Shown: in pieces, positions 27,328 to 36,043 of the stretch
How positions within the stretch are numbered: the first letter of the stretch is position 1
How the letters are laid out: every line of letters begins with the position of its first letter
Assembly (NCBI RefSeq): GCF_900115695.1
Contig: NZ_FOXK01000002.1
Location: 496,001-560,000, forward strand
From: Ectopseudomonas toyotomiensis
GTDB taxonomy: Bacteria > Pseudomonadota > Gammaproteobacteria > Pseudomonadales > Pseudomonadaceae
DNA: 64,000 bases
Direction of reading: 5' to 3'
Notes under the pieces: model-generated
What the model was told of the DNA's origin: nothing
What the model saw: the letters and a program-made list of their open reading frames with translations, nothing else
The model's database searches: none
Program-made: the position numbers and the translations under genes

Positions 27328-28406
27328 CGGCTCGTGTTGATCGTGAGTTGAACCCCGCCGAACTCGAAGCCTTCGGCCAGGAGCTGGATGCTCTGCGCCA
27401 GCGCACCCTGGCTGATCTGGGCGAGGCCGACGCGCGCTATATCCGTCGCGTACGCGCGGCCGTGCGTTGGTGTTGCTGGAGTGGTCGCGCGCTGCTGATG
27501 TTCGGCTGGTTCCCGCCGACCTGGCTGCTCGGCACCTTCTTGCTGGGGCTGGGCAAGATCCTCGAGAACATGGAGCTGGGCCACAACGTCATGCACGGCC
27601 AGTACGACTGGATGAACGACCCGGAATTCGCCGGGCGCCAGTACGAATGGGACATCGTCGGGCCGGCCGATTTCTGGCGGCATACGCATAACCACGTGCA
27701 TCACACCTACACCAACGTACTGGGCATGGACGATGACGTCGGCTATGGCGTGGTGCGCCTGTTCCCCGAGCAGCGCTGGAAGCCGTTCTACCGCTGGCAA
27801 CCCTTGTGGGTGACGATCCAGGCGCTGCTGTTCCAGTACGCCGTGGCCATCCAGCACCTGCGCCTGGACAAGCTGGTGAAAGGCCGCATCAGCAAGGAGG
27901 AAGTACGGCCGCTGGCGCGTCAGTTCGGCGCCAAGCTGGCGCGGCAGTGGGGCAAGGACTATCTGGCGTTTCCGCTGCTGGCCGTGCTGCTCGGCGCCAA
28001 TGCACTGGCCGTACTGACCGGCAACCTGGTGGCCAATCTGCTGCGCAATCTGTGGACCTTTCTGGTGATCTTCTGCGGCCATTTCACCGAGAAGGCGGCG
28101 GTGTTTGCACCCGAAGTATTGGAAGGGGAGACGCGTGGGCACTGGTACCTGCGCCAGCTGCGTGGTTCCAGCAATCTGTCCGGTGGGCCGCTGCTGCATA
28201 TTCTGACCGGCAACCTCAGCCATCAGATCGAGCATCACCTGTTCCCCGATCTGCCGGCTCGGCGCTATGCCGAACTGGCGCGCGAGGTGCGCCTGGTCGC
28301 CCAGCGCTATGGTCAGCATTACAACTGCGGCACCTTGTGGGGACAATTTGCGACCGTGCTGCGGCGTATCTGGATCTACCGTTTACCCGCTGCCGGGATG
28401 GCGTGA
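27324..28406 (+). CDS. desB: Acyl-CoA delta-9 fatty-acid desaturase DesB
   Basis: The protein has 360 residues from the GTG at 27324, which overlaps the desC stop. An in-frame start at 27285 would lie inside desC. Three histidine boxes are present: HNVMHG (about 90), HNHVHHTYTN (about 126) and HQIEHHLFPDLP (about 298). The two hydrophobic segments per pair expected of integral-membrane desaturases are visible. It introduces a cis double bond into saturated acyl chains using O2 and electrons from DesC, lowering membrane rigidity. A bidirectional terminator follows. Confidence 0.94.
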   Translation: MTARVDRELNPAELEAFGQELDALRQRTLADLGEADARYIRRVRAAVRWCCWSGRALLMFGWFPPTWLLGTFLLGLGKILENMELGHNVMHGQYDWMNDPEFAGRQYEWDIVGPADFWRHTHNHVHHTYTNVLGMDDDVGYGVVRLFPEQRWKPFYRWQPLWVTIQALLFQYAVAIQHLRLDKLVKGRISKEEVRPLARQFGAKLARQWGKDYLAFPLLAVLLGANALAVLTGNLVANLLRNLWTFLVIFCGHFTEKAAVFAPEVLEGETRGHWYLRQLRGSSNLSGGPLLHILTGNLSHQIEHHLFPDLPARRYAELAREVRLVAQRYGQHYNCGTLWGQFATVLRRIWIYRLPAAGMA

Positions 28407-28425
28407 CTCGCGTGAAAGGCATAAA

Positions 28426-28449
28426 AAAGCCCGGCATGCGCCGGGCTTT
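28426..28449. terminator. Bidirectional intrinsic terminator
   Basis: AAAGCCCGGC (28426-28435) pairs perfectly with GCCGGGCTTT (28440-28449) around the loop ATGC. On the minus strand it is followed by a run of six T, so it ends the RTPGAQR-repeat gene strongly and desB more weakly. Confidence 0.85.
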
Positions 28450-28468
28450 GGGGGTGTGACTACAGGGC

Positions 28469-28948
28469 TCAGGCCGTGTGGCCACGCTGCTTGATCAGGC
28501 GACCGGAACCACCCTCGGCCAGCTGAACACGCTGGGCGCCCGGCGTGCGCTCGTAGCCGCCTTCGGCCAGCTGGATGCGCTGTGCACCCGGGGTACGGTC
28601 GGAGCCGTCTTCGGCCAGCTGCAGGCGTTGCGCGCCGGGGGTGCGGTCATAACCGCCTTCAGCCAGTTGAACGCGCTGAGCGCCCGGAGTACGCTCATAG
28701 CCGCCCTCTACCAGTTGGATGCGCTGGGCACCTGGGGTGCGCTCATAGCCACCCTCGGTCAGCTGGATGCGCTGGGCACCCGGCGTGCGGTCGGAACCGT
28801 CTTCGGCGAGCGGTGCGATGGGTTGCTGTTGTACCTGGCTGTCCTTGGCTTCGCCCACCAGAGGGAAGGGCGCGCTGCTCGATGCGGCGAATACGCTGGT
28901 GGTGATCAGACTAAGGGCCAGAGTGGCGAGGGTCAGTTGAGCTTTCAT
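28469..28948 (-). CDS. Secreted protein made of RTPGAQR 16-residue repeats
   Basis: The protein has 159 residues, started at MKAQLTLATLALSLITTSVFA (28948) with AAGGAG 8 bases upstream; the frame to 28990 adds no signal peptide. A Sec signal peptide precedes a short linker (SSSAPFPLVGEAKDSQVQQQ). Then come six copies of a 16-residue unit, consensus EGGYERTPGAQRIQLA, and a basic end (RLIKQRGHTA). Units alternate EGGYER and EDGSDR forms. No domain or function is known to me. It is probably periplasmic or released. It lies alone and converges on desB with a shared terminator. The DNA repeats are well conserved, so copy number may vary between strains. Confidence 0.85.
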   Translation of the reverse strand: MKAQLTLATLALSLITTSVFAASSSAPFPLVGEAKDSQVQQQPIAPLAEDGSDRTPGAQRIQLTEGGYERTPGAQRIQLVEGGYERTPGAQRVQLAEGGYDRTPGAQRLQLAEDGSDRTPGAQRIQLAEGGYERTPGAQRVQLAEGGSGRLIKQRGHTA

Positions 28949-29221
28949 GTCGATGTCTCCTTGGGGAGTAATAAGTGGCGTCGGAGTCAATTCTTGAGGA
29001 CATGAGCGCAGATAAGAACTTGACTGGCCTGATAGTGAACATCGACCCTCTCAATACTCGATCGGAAGGCTCTATCTCGGGGCTTGTGGGCGGGCGTTAC
29101 GCGTCGCGACGAATGTTTAGCCAGGCATCGCGCTGAATGCCGGGCGCGCGTATGCTTGGCGACCCTTGCGGGTCGTGCTCGATCCGTCCTCTTTTGCAGT
29201 TCCCTGGAGGCAGGCTCAGCA

Positions 29222-30121
29222 ATGCTCGCGGCACAGGCAATTTTGCCGATCTTCGCTTTGATCGTTCTCGGCTATCTGCTCGGCTGGCGCCAGTGGCTCA
29301 CCAACGAGTCGGCGGCCGGTCTGGCCAACATCACCTTCAAGCTGTTCATGCCGACGCTGCTGTTCGCCGGTATCGCCAAGGCATCGCTGGCCGAAGGTCT
29401 GTCGCCGATGCTGCTGTTGGCCTACTACCTGCCGGTACTGCTGGTGTTCGGCGCGGTAAACGTACTGGCGCACTGGCGTCGCGGTACGGCGACGCCGCTG
29501 GGATTGGTGGCGGCGTTCTCCAACAACGTGCTGGTGGGCATTCCGCTGATCGCCAGCCTGATGGGCAACGACGGCCTGCTCTACGTGTTCGCCATCCTGG
29601 TGTTCCACAGCCTCACGCTGTTTTCCCTGCACAGTTTCTATGCCGCTTTCGGTAGTCAGGAGCGTGTCGACGGTCGCGCGCTGCTGAAGAACCTGGCCAA
29701 CCCGATGATCATTGGGCTGGGATTGGGCGCACTGCTCAACCTGTCCGGGCTGCAGGTGCCGGAGAGCCTGTGGCGGGCGATCACCTGGCTGGGCCAGGCT
29801 GCCTTACCTTGCGCCTTGATCGTGCTCGGCGCCAGCCTGTCGCGTTATCGTCTGCGCCCTACCGGCGAGGCCTGGGGCGTGGCCTTGGCCAAGCTGCTGC
29901 TGTTCCCGGCGCTGGTGTGGTGGCTCAGCGGCCAGCTGCCGGGCCTGAACGAGACGGCGCGCAGCGTGCTGGTGCTGCTCGCGGCCTGTCCCAGCGGGGT
30001 CAACGTGATGGCCTTTGCCCGTACGGCCGAAGACAGCCGCAGCGTCAGCGCGGCGATCTCGCTGTCGACGCTGTTGGCGGCGGTTTCACTGCCGTTGTGG
30101 ATGCTGCTGGTAGGGTTCTGA
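29222..30121 (+). CDS. AEC-family (auxin efflux carrier type) transporter
   Basis: The protein has 299 residues, started at MLAAQAILPIFALIVLGYLL (29222); the longer frame from 29084 lacks hydrophobic start sequence. Ten hydrophobic segments are seen in two halves of five, as expected for the family. The typical NPMIIGLGLGAL and AACPSGVNVMAFA motifs sit in the second half. AEC carriers move organic acids or amino-acid-like anions; the substrate here is unknown. It is divergent from the RTPGAQR gene with 273 bases between starts. Confidence 0.85.
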   Translation: MLAAQAILPIFALIVLGYLLGWRQWLTNESAAGLANITFKLFMPTLLFAGIAKASLAEGLSPMLLLAYYLPVLLVFGAVNVLAHWRRGTATPLGLVAAFSNNVLVGIPLIASLMGNDGLLYVFAILVFHSLTLFSLHSFYAAFGSQERVDGRALLKNLANPMIIGLGLGALLNLSGLQVPESLWRAITWLGQAALPCALIVLGASLSRYRLRPTGEAWGVALAKLLLFPALVWWLSGQLPGLNETARSVLVLLAACPSGVNVMAFARTAEDSRSVSAAISLSTLLAAVSLPLWMLLVGF

Positions 30122-30213
30122 TTGTTCTGTCTGGCGATTCCCTCTTCCGGGCGATAGGCGTGTTCGCGGTGGCCGGCTAGCATCGCGCTTCCGATCCATT
30201 CAGGACTGCCCAG

Positions 30214-31161
30214 ATGAAACGCCTCGCCCATGTGCTGCTCGGCCTGCTGTTGGTGGTCGGATTGACCCTTGCCACCTTAGTCGCACTCAGCTGGGCCCCG
30301 GATCGCCCGCTGGACGAACTCAAGGCGCGCTGGGCGCCACCGCCTTCGCAGTTCGTCGATATCGATGGAATGTCGGTGCACCTGCGTGATCAGGGGCGGC
30401 GCGATGACCCCGAGCCCATCCTGCTGTTGCACGGCACCTCCGCCAGCCTGCATACCTGGGACGGTTGGGTAAAAGAGCTGGCCAAGCAGCGTCGCGTGAT
30501 CAGCCTGGACTTACCTGGTTTCGGCCTGACCGGGCCATTTCCCGATGGTGATTACCGCGTCGAGCACTACACAGGCTTTCTCCGCAGTCTGCTCGATCAT
30601 CTGCAGGTGAGCCGTGTAGTGCTGGTCGGCAACAGTTTCGGCGGCCAGTTGGCCTGGCGCTTTGCCCTGGCCCATCCCGAACGCAGCGCGCGTCTGGTGC
30701 TGGTGGATGCAGCCGGTTATCCGCGCAACGCCGAATCGGTGCCGATAGGATTTCGTCTGGCCGGCATCCCGGCCTTGGCGCCGTTGATGAGCCGCTTGTT
30801 GCCGCGGAGCATGATCGAGTCGAGCGTGCGCAATGTTTATGGCGATCCAGACAAAGTCGATGACGAACTGGTCGAGCGTTACTACCAGCTGACCCTGCGT
30901 GCCGGCAATCGTCAGGCCTTGCGTCAGCGCTTCGCCCAGGCCCCCAGTGGCGAGCTGCATGAGCGCATCGGCGAACTGCAATTGCCGACGCTGATCATCT
31001 GGGGTGGGCGTGATCGGCTGATTCCGCCGGACAATGCCGAACGTTTCGCCGCTGACATCGCCGACAGCCAGTTGGTGCTGTTCGACGACCTTGGCCATGT
31101 GCCCCAGGAGGAGGAGCCGCAGCGCACCGTTGCGGTGCTCGTTGCCTTTCTGCAGCGCTGA
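30214..31161 (+). CDS. Alpha/beta hydrolase with an N-terminal membrane anchor
   Basis: The protein has 315 residues. Residues 8-30 form a hydrophobic anchor or signal (VLLGLLLVVGLTLATLVAL). The hydrolase core shows the oxyanion motif LLLHGTSASLHTWDGW, the nucleophile elbow GNSFGG (about residue 142), the acid in IIWGGRDRLIPP and the His in DDLGHVPQEEEP. It is probably an ester or amide hydrolase on the outer face of the inner membrane; the substrate is unknown. It stands alone, 92 bases after the AEC gene. Confidence 0.85.
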   Translation: MKRLAHVLLGLLLVVGLTLATLVALSWAPDRPLDELKARWAPPPSQFVDIDGMSVHLRDQGRRDDPEPILLLHGTSASLHTWDGWVKELAKQRRVISLDLPGFGLTGPFPDGDYRVEHYTGFLRSLLDHLQVSRVVLVGNSFGGQLAWRFALAHPERSARLVLVDAAGYPRNAESVPIGFRLAGIPALAPLMSRLLPRSMIESSVRNVYGDPDKVDDELVERYYQLTLRAGNRQALRQRFAQAPSGELHERIGELQLPTLIIWGGRDRLIPPDNAERFAADIADSQLVLFDDLGHVPQEEEPQRTVAVLVAFLQR

Positions 31162-31224
31162 GGCTCTAGCACGGTATTTTCCAAGCCTTTGATTTTATTC
31201 GTGGAAGCGCTGGCTGTTAATGGC

Positions 31225-31240
31225 TGGCGCGTTTCCTGCT
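31225..31240 (+). promoter_or_regulatory. Possible sigma-54 promoter for the TRAP operon
   Basis: TGGCGCGTTTCCTGCT differs from the consensus TGGCAYRNNNNTTGCW at two positions but keeps the GG-N10-GC core. It lies 80 bases before the dctQ-like ATG; TRAP genes are often sigma-54 controlled in pseudomonads. Confidence 0.35.
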
Positions 31241-31319
31241 ATGGCTCGGCGGGGCGGTTGGCTTTGGCGAATCTTCGTCTAGGCTGACGGGATAACGAAC
31301 AAGAAAAGCAGGAAACTGC

Positions 31320-31826
31320 ATGCGCAAGGGCATTAGAGCTTTCGTCCGGGTAGTGGACGCATTCAACCGGAGGGTCGGGCGTTTCGCCATGTACCTGATC
31401 TTCGCCATGCTGGCGGTGCTCCTGTACTCCTCCATCAGCAAGACCTTCTTCACCCCATCGATATGGACCCTGGAAAGCGCCCAGTTCCTCATGGTCGCCT
31501 ACTTCCTGCTCGGCGGTGCCTACTCGATGCAGCTCGACGCTCATGTGCGCATGGACCTGGTCTACAGCGCCTGGTCGCCGCGCGCCCGCGCCGTGGTCGA
31601 TGCGATCACCGTGTTGATGCTGATCTTCTATCTGGTGATGCTGCTGATCGGCGGCATCTCCTCCACCGAGTACGCCATCGAATACAAGGAGACCAGCTAC
31701 TCGGCCTGGTCGCCCCATATGGCGCCGATCAAGATCGTCATGTGTTTCGGCATCGCCCTGATGCTGTTGCAGGCAGTCGCCACCTTCTTCAAGGACCTGT
31801 ACGCAGCCCGTGGGGAGACGCTCTGA
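31320..31826 (+). CDS. TRAP transporter small permease (DctQ type)
   Basis: The protein has 168 residues with four hydrophobic segments (MYLIFAMLAVLLYSSI, FLMVAYFLLGGAYSM, VVDAITVLMLIFYLVMLLIG, IVMCFGIALMLLQAVATFF). The motif AYSMQLDAHVRMDLVYSAWS is characteristic of DctQ subunits. It forms the membrane complex with the large permease, whose ATG overlaps its stop (TGATG). Together with the substrate-binding protein further on it makes a complete sodium- or proton-driven TRAP system. The ligand is unknown. Confidence 0.9.
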   Translation: MRKGIRAFVRVVDAFNRRVGRFAMYLIFAMLAVLLYSSISKTFFTPSIWTLESAQFLMVAYFLLGGAYSMQLDAHVRMDLVYSAWSPRARAVVDAITVLMLIFYLVMLLIGGISSTEYAIEYKETSYSAWSPHMAPIKIVMCFGIALMLLQAVATFFKDLYAARGETL

Positions 31827-33151
31827 TGAGCTACGAGCTGATCGCGCTGTTGATGTTCTCCTCGATGATGTTGCTGCTGCTGACCGGTAAGCGGGTCTTC
31901 GGCGCCATCGGCTTCGTCGCTGCGGCTGCTGCATTGCTGTTGTGGGGCGATGGCGGCTCGGAGATGGCCTTCAGCGCGGCCATGAAACTGATGAAGTGGT
32001 ACCCGTTGCTGACCCTGCCGATGTTCGTGTTCATGGGTTACATGCTCTCCGAGTCGGGCATCGCCGAAGACCTGTACAAGATGTTCCATGTGTGGATGGG
32101 CCCGCTGCCGGGCGGCCTGGCCATCGGCACCATCTTCCTCATGGTGGCGATCTCGGCGATGAACGGCCTGAGCGTGGCCGGTATGGCCATCGGCGCCAGC
32201 ATCGCCCTGCCCGAGCTGCTCAGGCGTGGCTACGACAAGGTCATGATCACCGGGGTGATCCAGGCTGGCAGCTCGCTGGGCATCCTCATTCCGCCCAGCG
32301 TGGTGCTTGTGCTCTACGGCATGATCGCGCGCCAGCCGGTGGGCCAGCTGTGGCTGGCCGGGGCGATTCCGGGCTTGATGATGGCCGGCATGTTCATGCT
32401 CTACATCGCCATTCGCTGCCGCCTGCAGCCGCATCTCGGCCCGCCTCTGGCACAGGCCGAACGTGAGCAGATCAGCATGCAGGAGAAGCTGCGGCTGCTC
32501 AATGCCGGGTTGGTGCCGGTGTTCATTTTCCTGTCGATGACCGGGCTGTTCCTGCTGGGGTACACCAGCCTGGTGGAAAGCTCGGCGGTGGGCGCCAGTG
32601 CTGCGACCCTGGCGGCTTTGTTCAAGGGGCGGCTGAGCGGCAAGGTGATGGAGGAAACGCTGCGCAAGACCCTGGCCATCAGCTGCATGTTCATGTGGAT
32701 CATTCTCGCCGCGCTGTGCTTCGGCGCGGTGTTCGACGGCCTCGGCGCGGTCAAGGCCATCGAAGGCTTCTTCGTCGACAGTCTGCACCTGGGGCCGTGG
32801 CAGATTCTCATCCTGATGCAGATCTCGTTCATCGTGATGGGCATGTTCCTCGACGACACCGCCATGCTGGTGATCGTCGCGCCACTCTACATCCCGCTGG
32901 TCGGTGCCCTGGGCTTTGACCTGATCTGGTACGGCGTGCTCTACACCATCACCTGCCAGATCGCCTACATGACCCCGCCATTCGGCTACAACCTGTTCCT
33001 CATGCGCGCGATGGCACCACCGGAAGTGACCCTGCGCGACATCTACGTCTCGGTCATACCCTTCGTCTTCATCATGGTCCTGGCGCTGACCCTGGTCATG
33101 GTCTTCCCGCAGCTGGCGCTGTGGTTGCCGCAACTGCACTACGGCGGTTGA
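31826..33151 (+). CDS. TRAP transporter large permease (DctM type)
   Basis: The protein has 441 residues beginning MSYELIALLMFSSMMLLLLT, translationally coupled to the small permease. An alternative frame start at 31463 would overlap that gene completely and is rejected. It has about 11-12 membrane segments and the family motifs PLLTLPMFVFMGYMLSESGI, GLSVAGMAIGAS, IQAGSSLGILIPPSVVLVLY and the C-terminal YMTPPFGYNLFLMR. It forms the transport path with the DctQ protein. A 127-base gap precedes the binding-protein gene, which belongs to the same system. Confidence 0.93.
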   Translation: MSYELIALLMFSSMMLLLLTGKRVFGAIGFVAAAAALLLWGDGGSEMAFSAAMKLMKWYPLLTLPMFVFMGYMLSESGIAEDLYKMFHVWMGPLPGGLAIGTIFLMVAISAMNGLSVAGMAIGASIALPELLRRGYDKVMITGVIQAGSSLGILIPPSVVLVLYGMIARQPVGQLWLAGAIPGLMMAGMFMLYIAIRCRLQPHLGPPLAQAEREQISMQEKLRLLNAGLVPVFIFLSMTGLFLLGYTSLVESSAVGASAATLAALFKGRLSGKVMEETLRKTLAISCMFMWIILAALCFGAVFDGLGAVKAIEGFFVDSLHLGPWQILILMQISFIVMGMFLDDTAMLVIVAPLYIPLVGALGFDLIWYGVLYTITCQIAYMTPPFGYNLFLMRAMAPPEVTLRDIYVSVIPFVFIMVLALTLVMVFPQLALWLPQLHYGG

Positions 33152-33278
33152 TCAACGGAAATCGGCGCGTCCACGCGCCAGCAGTCGAGCCGGATCGTCC
33201 GGCCACTGGTAAGGCCGTCAGCTCTGGCGGCATTGAGCGGTTGTATTGCATCTGCATCGACATTACGGAGAGACCAGC

Positions 33279-34313
33279 ATGAGTACGAGACGCGATTTCC
33301 TGAAAACCGCCGCAGTTGGTACCGCGGCCTTGGGCTCGGCGCACATCTACGCCGCCGAGCCGAAGAAGATCACCTGGCGATTGCAGACCTACGCCGGCGC
33401 GGCACTGGCCGAGCACGTGATCAAACCCTCGATCGACGCCTTCAACAAGGCCGCCAATGGCCAGATGGAGATCCAGCTGTATTTCGCCGACCAGTTGGTG
33501 CCGACTGGCGAGCTGTTCCGCGCCATGCAACGCGGCACCATCGATGCGGTGCAGAGTGATGACGACTCGATTGCGGCGCCAGTGGACGTCTCTGTATTCG
33601 GCGGTTACTTCCCCTTCGCCACCCGCTACAGCCTCGATGTGCCGGTTCTGTTCGAGCAGTACGGGCTCAACGAGATCTGGGCCGAGGCCTATGGCGAGGT
33701 CAAGGGCGTCACCTGGCTCGGCGCTGGCGCCTGGGACCCTTGCCACTTCGCCACGGTCGAGCCGATCACCAAGCTCGAACACCTCAAGGGCAAGCGTATC
33801 TTCACCTTTCCTACCGCCGGCAAGTTCCTCTCGCGCTTCGGCGTGATCCCGGTGACCCTGCCCTGGGAGGACATCGAGGTGGCGATCCAGACTGGAGAGC
33901 TGGACGGCATCGCCTGGTCCGGCATCACCGAGGACTACACCGTCGGCTGGGCCAACGTCACCAAGTACTTCCTCACCAACAACATCTCCGGCGCCTGGTG
34001 CGGTTCCTACTTCGCCAACTCGGACAAATGGGCGGAAGTGCCGGAGCACCTCAAGACCCTGTTCAAACTGTGCATGGACAGTTCCAACTACTACCGTCAG
34101 CACTGGTACTGGGGCGGCGAGGCGCAGCTGCGGGTCGAGGGCGGCAAACTGGAGCTGACCTCCATCCCCGCCGAGGAATGGGCCACGGTGGAGGCCGAGG
34201 CGCTGAAGTTCTGGGACGAGATCGCCAAGACCAGCCCGCGCTGCGCCAAGGTGGTGGATATCTTCAAGAAGTACAACGCACTGATGGCAAAGGCGGGGGC
34301 GCCTTATCGTTGA
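33279..34313 (+). CDS. TRAP transporter substrate-binding protein (DctP type), Tat signal
   Basis: The protein has 344 residues, started at MSTRRDFLKTAAVGTAALGS (33279) with GGAG upstream; the frame from 33246 adds 11 residues before the signal. The twin-arginine motif TRRDFLK directs folded export, cleaving near AHIYAAEP. The DctP fold follows (FNKAANGQMEIQLYFADQLV, LKGKRIFTFPTAGKFLSRFG, GELDGIAWSGITEDYTVGW). Its aromatic-rich pocket would suit a keto acid, amino acid or amine derivative. A strong hairpin follows the gene. The downstream glutamine-synthetase-like, aldehyde dehydrogenase and alcohol dehydrogenase genes hint at the imported compound. Confidence 0.9.
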   Translation: MSTRRDFLKTAAVGTAALGSAHIYAAEPKKITWRLQTYAGAALAEHVIKPSIDAFNKAANGQMEIQLYFADQLVPTGELFRAMQRGTIDAVQSDDDSIAAPVDVSVFGGYFPFATRYSLDVPVLFEQYGLNEIWAEAYGEVKGVTWLGAGAWDPCHFATVEPITKLEHLKGKRIFTFPTAGKFLSRFGVIPVTLPWEDIEVAIQTGELDGIAWSGITEDYTVGWANVTKYFLTNNISGAWCGSYFANSDKWAEVPEHLKTLFKLCMDSSNYYRQHWYWGGEAQLRVEGGKLELTSIPAEEWATVEAEALKFWDEIAKTSPRCAKVVDIFKKYNALMAKAGAPYR

Positions 34314-34333
34314 TGTCATTTGAGTAAGCCAGA

Positions 34334-34359
34334 GCGCCCGTACCGAGCGGTACGGGCGC
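34334..34359 (+). terminator. Perfect 11-bp hairpin after the TRAP genes
   Basis: GCGCCCGTACC (34334-34344) pairs with GGTACGGGCGC (34349-34359) around GAGC. No T-run follows, so it may be a Rho-assisted terminator or a 3' protective hairpin. The 257-base gap to the next gene otherwise shows nothing clear. Confidence 0.6.
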
Positions 34360-34570
34360 GGTTCTATCCCGTACAGCATCGCGCCAGCCAGATTTTTCCC
34401 GCCGCTTCCCTGCCATCCCGGCAATCCTGTACCACACTCTATGAGCCTGAAACGGACGCTGTCACACGCGTCGTGCTGCGCTCGTGCGTCGTCGGCCTTG
34501 CCTGGCCGGTCATGGATGCCCAGCCCTGCGCTGAACCCGTTGGCCATAACAACAAGACACAGGGGTTAGC

Positions 34571-35944
34571 ATGTTCAAACCACGGGATGTAAAGACCCTG
34601 GGCGATGCCCGGCGCATCGTCGAGGAGCGTGGCCTGAGCCACGTCAAGGTCGGTCTGTTCGATAACGACGGGGTGATGCGCGGCAAGTACATGAGCCGCA
34701 GCAAGTTCTTCTCCGCCCTTGAGCACGGTTTCGCTTTCTGCGATGTGGTGCTCGGCTGGGACGTCAAGGACCAGCTCTACGACAACGCTCAGTACACCGG
34801 CTGGCACAGTGGCTACCCGGACGCGCCGGTGCGCATCCTGCCGCACACCTGCCGCGAGATCCCCTTCGAGAACGGCATGCTGCTGTTTCTCGCCGAATTC
34901 GATCAGCAGGCCGAGTCGGTGTGCCCGCGCGGTACCCTGCGCCGGGTGATCCAGCGCTGCCAGGACATGGGCTTCGAGCCCTATGCCGCGCTGGAATACG
35001 AATTCTTCATGTTCGATGAAACCCCGGACTCGGCAAGGGCCAAGGGCTTTCGCGATCTGAAGCCATTCACCCCGGACTGGTTCGGTTACTCGATGATCCG
35101 CAACTCGGTGCATGCCGAGCTCTATCACCAGATTCTCGAAATGGGCGAGGCGATGGATTTCCCCATCGAGGGCCTGCACACCGAGACCGGGCCGGGCGTG
35201 CTCGAGGCGGCAATCGCCTATGACCGCGCCGAGGCGGCGGCGGACAAGGGCGCGCTGTTCAAGACCTTCATGAAGGTGCTGGCCCAGCGCAACGGCCTTA
35301 TGGCCACCTTCATGGCCAAGTGGTCGGGCAAGTATCCGGGGCAAAGCGGGCACATACATGTCTCATTACGTGATCGCAAGAGCGACAAATCGGCCTTCTA
35401 CGACCCCAGCCAGGCGCACAACATGAGCAAGTTGCAGCGGCATTTTCTCGCCGGGCAGCAGCGCCTGATGCCGGAGTTCCTGTGCATGGTGGCGCCGACC
35501 CTGAACAGCTATCGGCGCCTGATCCCCGGTTTCTGGGCACCGACCGACGCCACCTGGGGCGTGGAGAACCGCACCGCAGCGCTGCGGGTGATCCCTGGGA
35601 GCGACAAGTCGCAGCGTCAGGAGTACCGCCTCGGCGCCGCCGACGGCAATCCGTTCCTGGCGCTGTCGGTGGCCATCGGTTCGGGCTTGTACGGCGTCAT
35701 GCAGGAGTGGGAGCCGACCGAACCGGTCAGCGGTAACGCCTACGCGGTCAAGCATCCAGAGGATCTGGCGTTGCCGCGCACGCTGTGGGACGCCGCGCAG
35801 CGTCTGAAGGGCTCGCAGGCCGCCCGCGAACTGTTCGGTGATGCCTTCGTCGAGCACTTCGCCGCCAGCCGCGAATGGGAAGAGCGCGAGTACCGTCGCC
35901 ATGTCAGCGACTGGGAGCTGGATCGCTACTTCGAAATCATCTGA
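34571..35944 (+). CDS. Glutamine-synthetase-like ligase, probable gamma-glutamylamide synthetase
   Basis: The protein has 457 residues. The N-terminal beta-grasp (RGLSHVKVGLFDNDGVMRGK) is followed by a GS catalytic domain with metal-binding glutamates (AALEYEFFMFDE, HTETGPGVLEAAIAYD), the His loop (GQSGHIHVSLRD) and the ATP/substrate motifs (NSYRRLIPGFWAPTDATWGVENRTA, QEYRLGAADGNPFLALS). All look functional. The lack of the classical adenylylation-site context and the presence of degradative neighbours fit the PuuA/PauA/IpuC group, which glutamylates amines or amino alcohols before oxidation. It is followed by an aldehyde dehydrogenase and an iron alcohol dehydrogenase. No gamma-glutamyl hydrolase is in the window. 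The specific amine is unknown. Confidence 0.87.
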   Translation: MFKPRDVKTLGDARRIVEERGLSHVKVGLFDNDGVMRGKYMSRSKFFSALEHGFAFCDVVLGWDVKDQLYDNAQYTGWHSGYPDAPVRILPHTCREIPFENGMLLFLAEFDQQAESVCPRGTLRRVIQRCQDMGFEPYAALEYEFFMFDETPDSARAKGFRDLKPFTPDWFGYSMIRNSVHAELYHQILEMGEAMDFPIEGLHTETGPGVLEAAIAYDRAEAAADKGALFKTFMKVLAQRNGLMATFMAKWSGKYPGQSGHIHVSLRDRKSDKSAFYDPSQAHNMSKLQRHFLAGQQRLMPEFLCMVAPTLNSYRRLIPGFWAPTDATWGVENRTAALRVIPGSDKSQRQEYRLGAADGNPFLALSVAIGSGLYGVMQEWEPTEPVSGNAYAVKHPEDLALPRTLWDAAQRLKGSQAARELFGDAFVEHFAASREWEEREYRRHVSDWELDRYFEII

Positions 35945-35990
35945 GCGCTCCCCCTCTCCCCAACCGTCTCCCCGGAGGGGCGAGGGGGCC
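35945..35990. repeat. CCCTCTCCC-type intergenic repeat (copy 2)
   Basis: Directly after the ligase stop comes ccccctctccccaaccgtct followed by ccccggaggggcgaggggg. The arms can pair into a GC-rich hairpin. It is related to the repeats at 14395 and 61240. Confidence 0.65.
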
Positions 35991-36043
35991 GAGCGCGCAC
36001 GCGATCCACCGCGTGGGTCGCGATTCCTCTTACGGAGCACCTT

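Noticed and set aside
28490..28800. CRISPR-like regular repeats
   Set aside because: The spacing of 48 bases is the codon length of a 16-residue protein repeat, in frame within a signal-peptide-bearing gene; there are no spacers or cas genes.
31697..34547. Two long minus-strand frames opposite the TRAP genes
   Set aside because: They are antisense to well-recognised DctQ, DctM and DctP proteins, with His/Gln-rich low-complexity translation.
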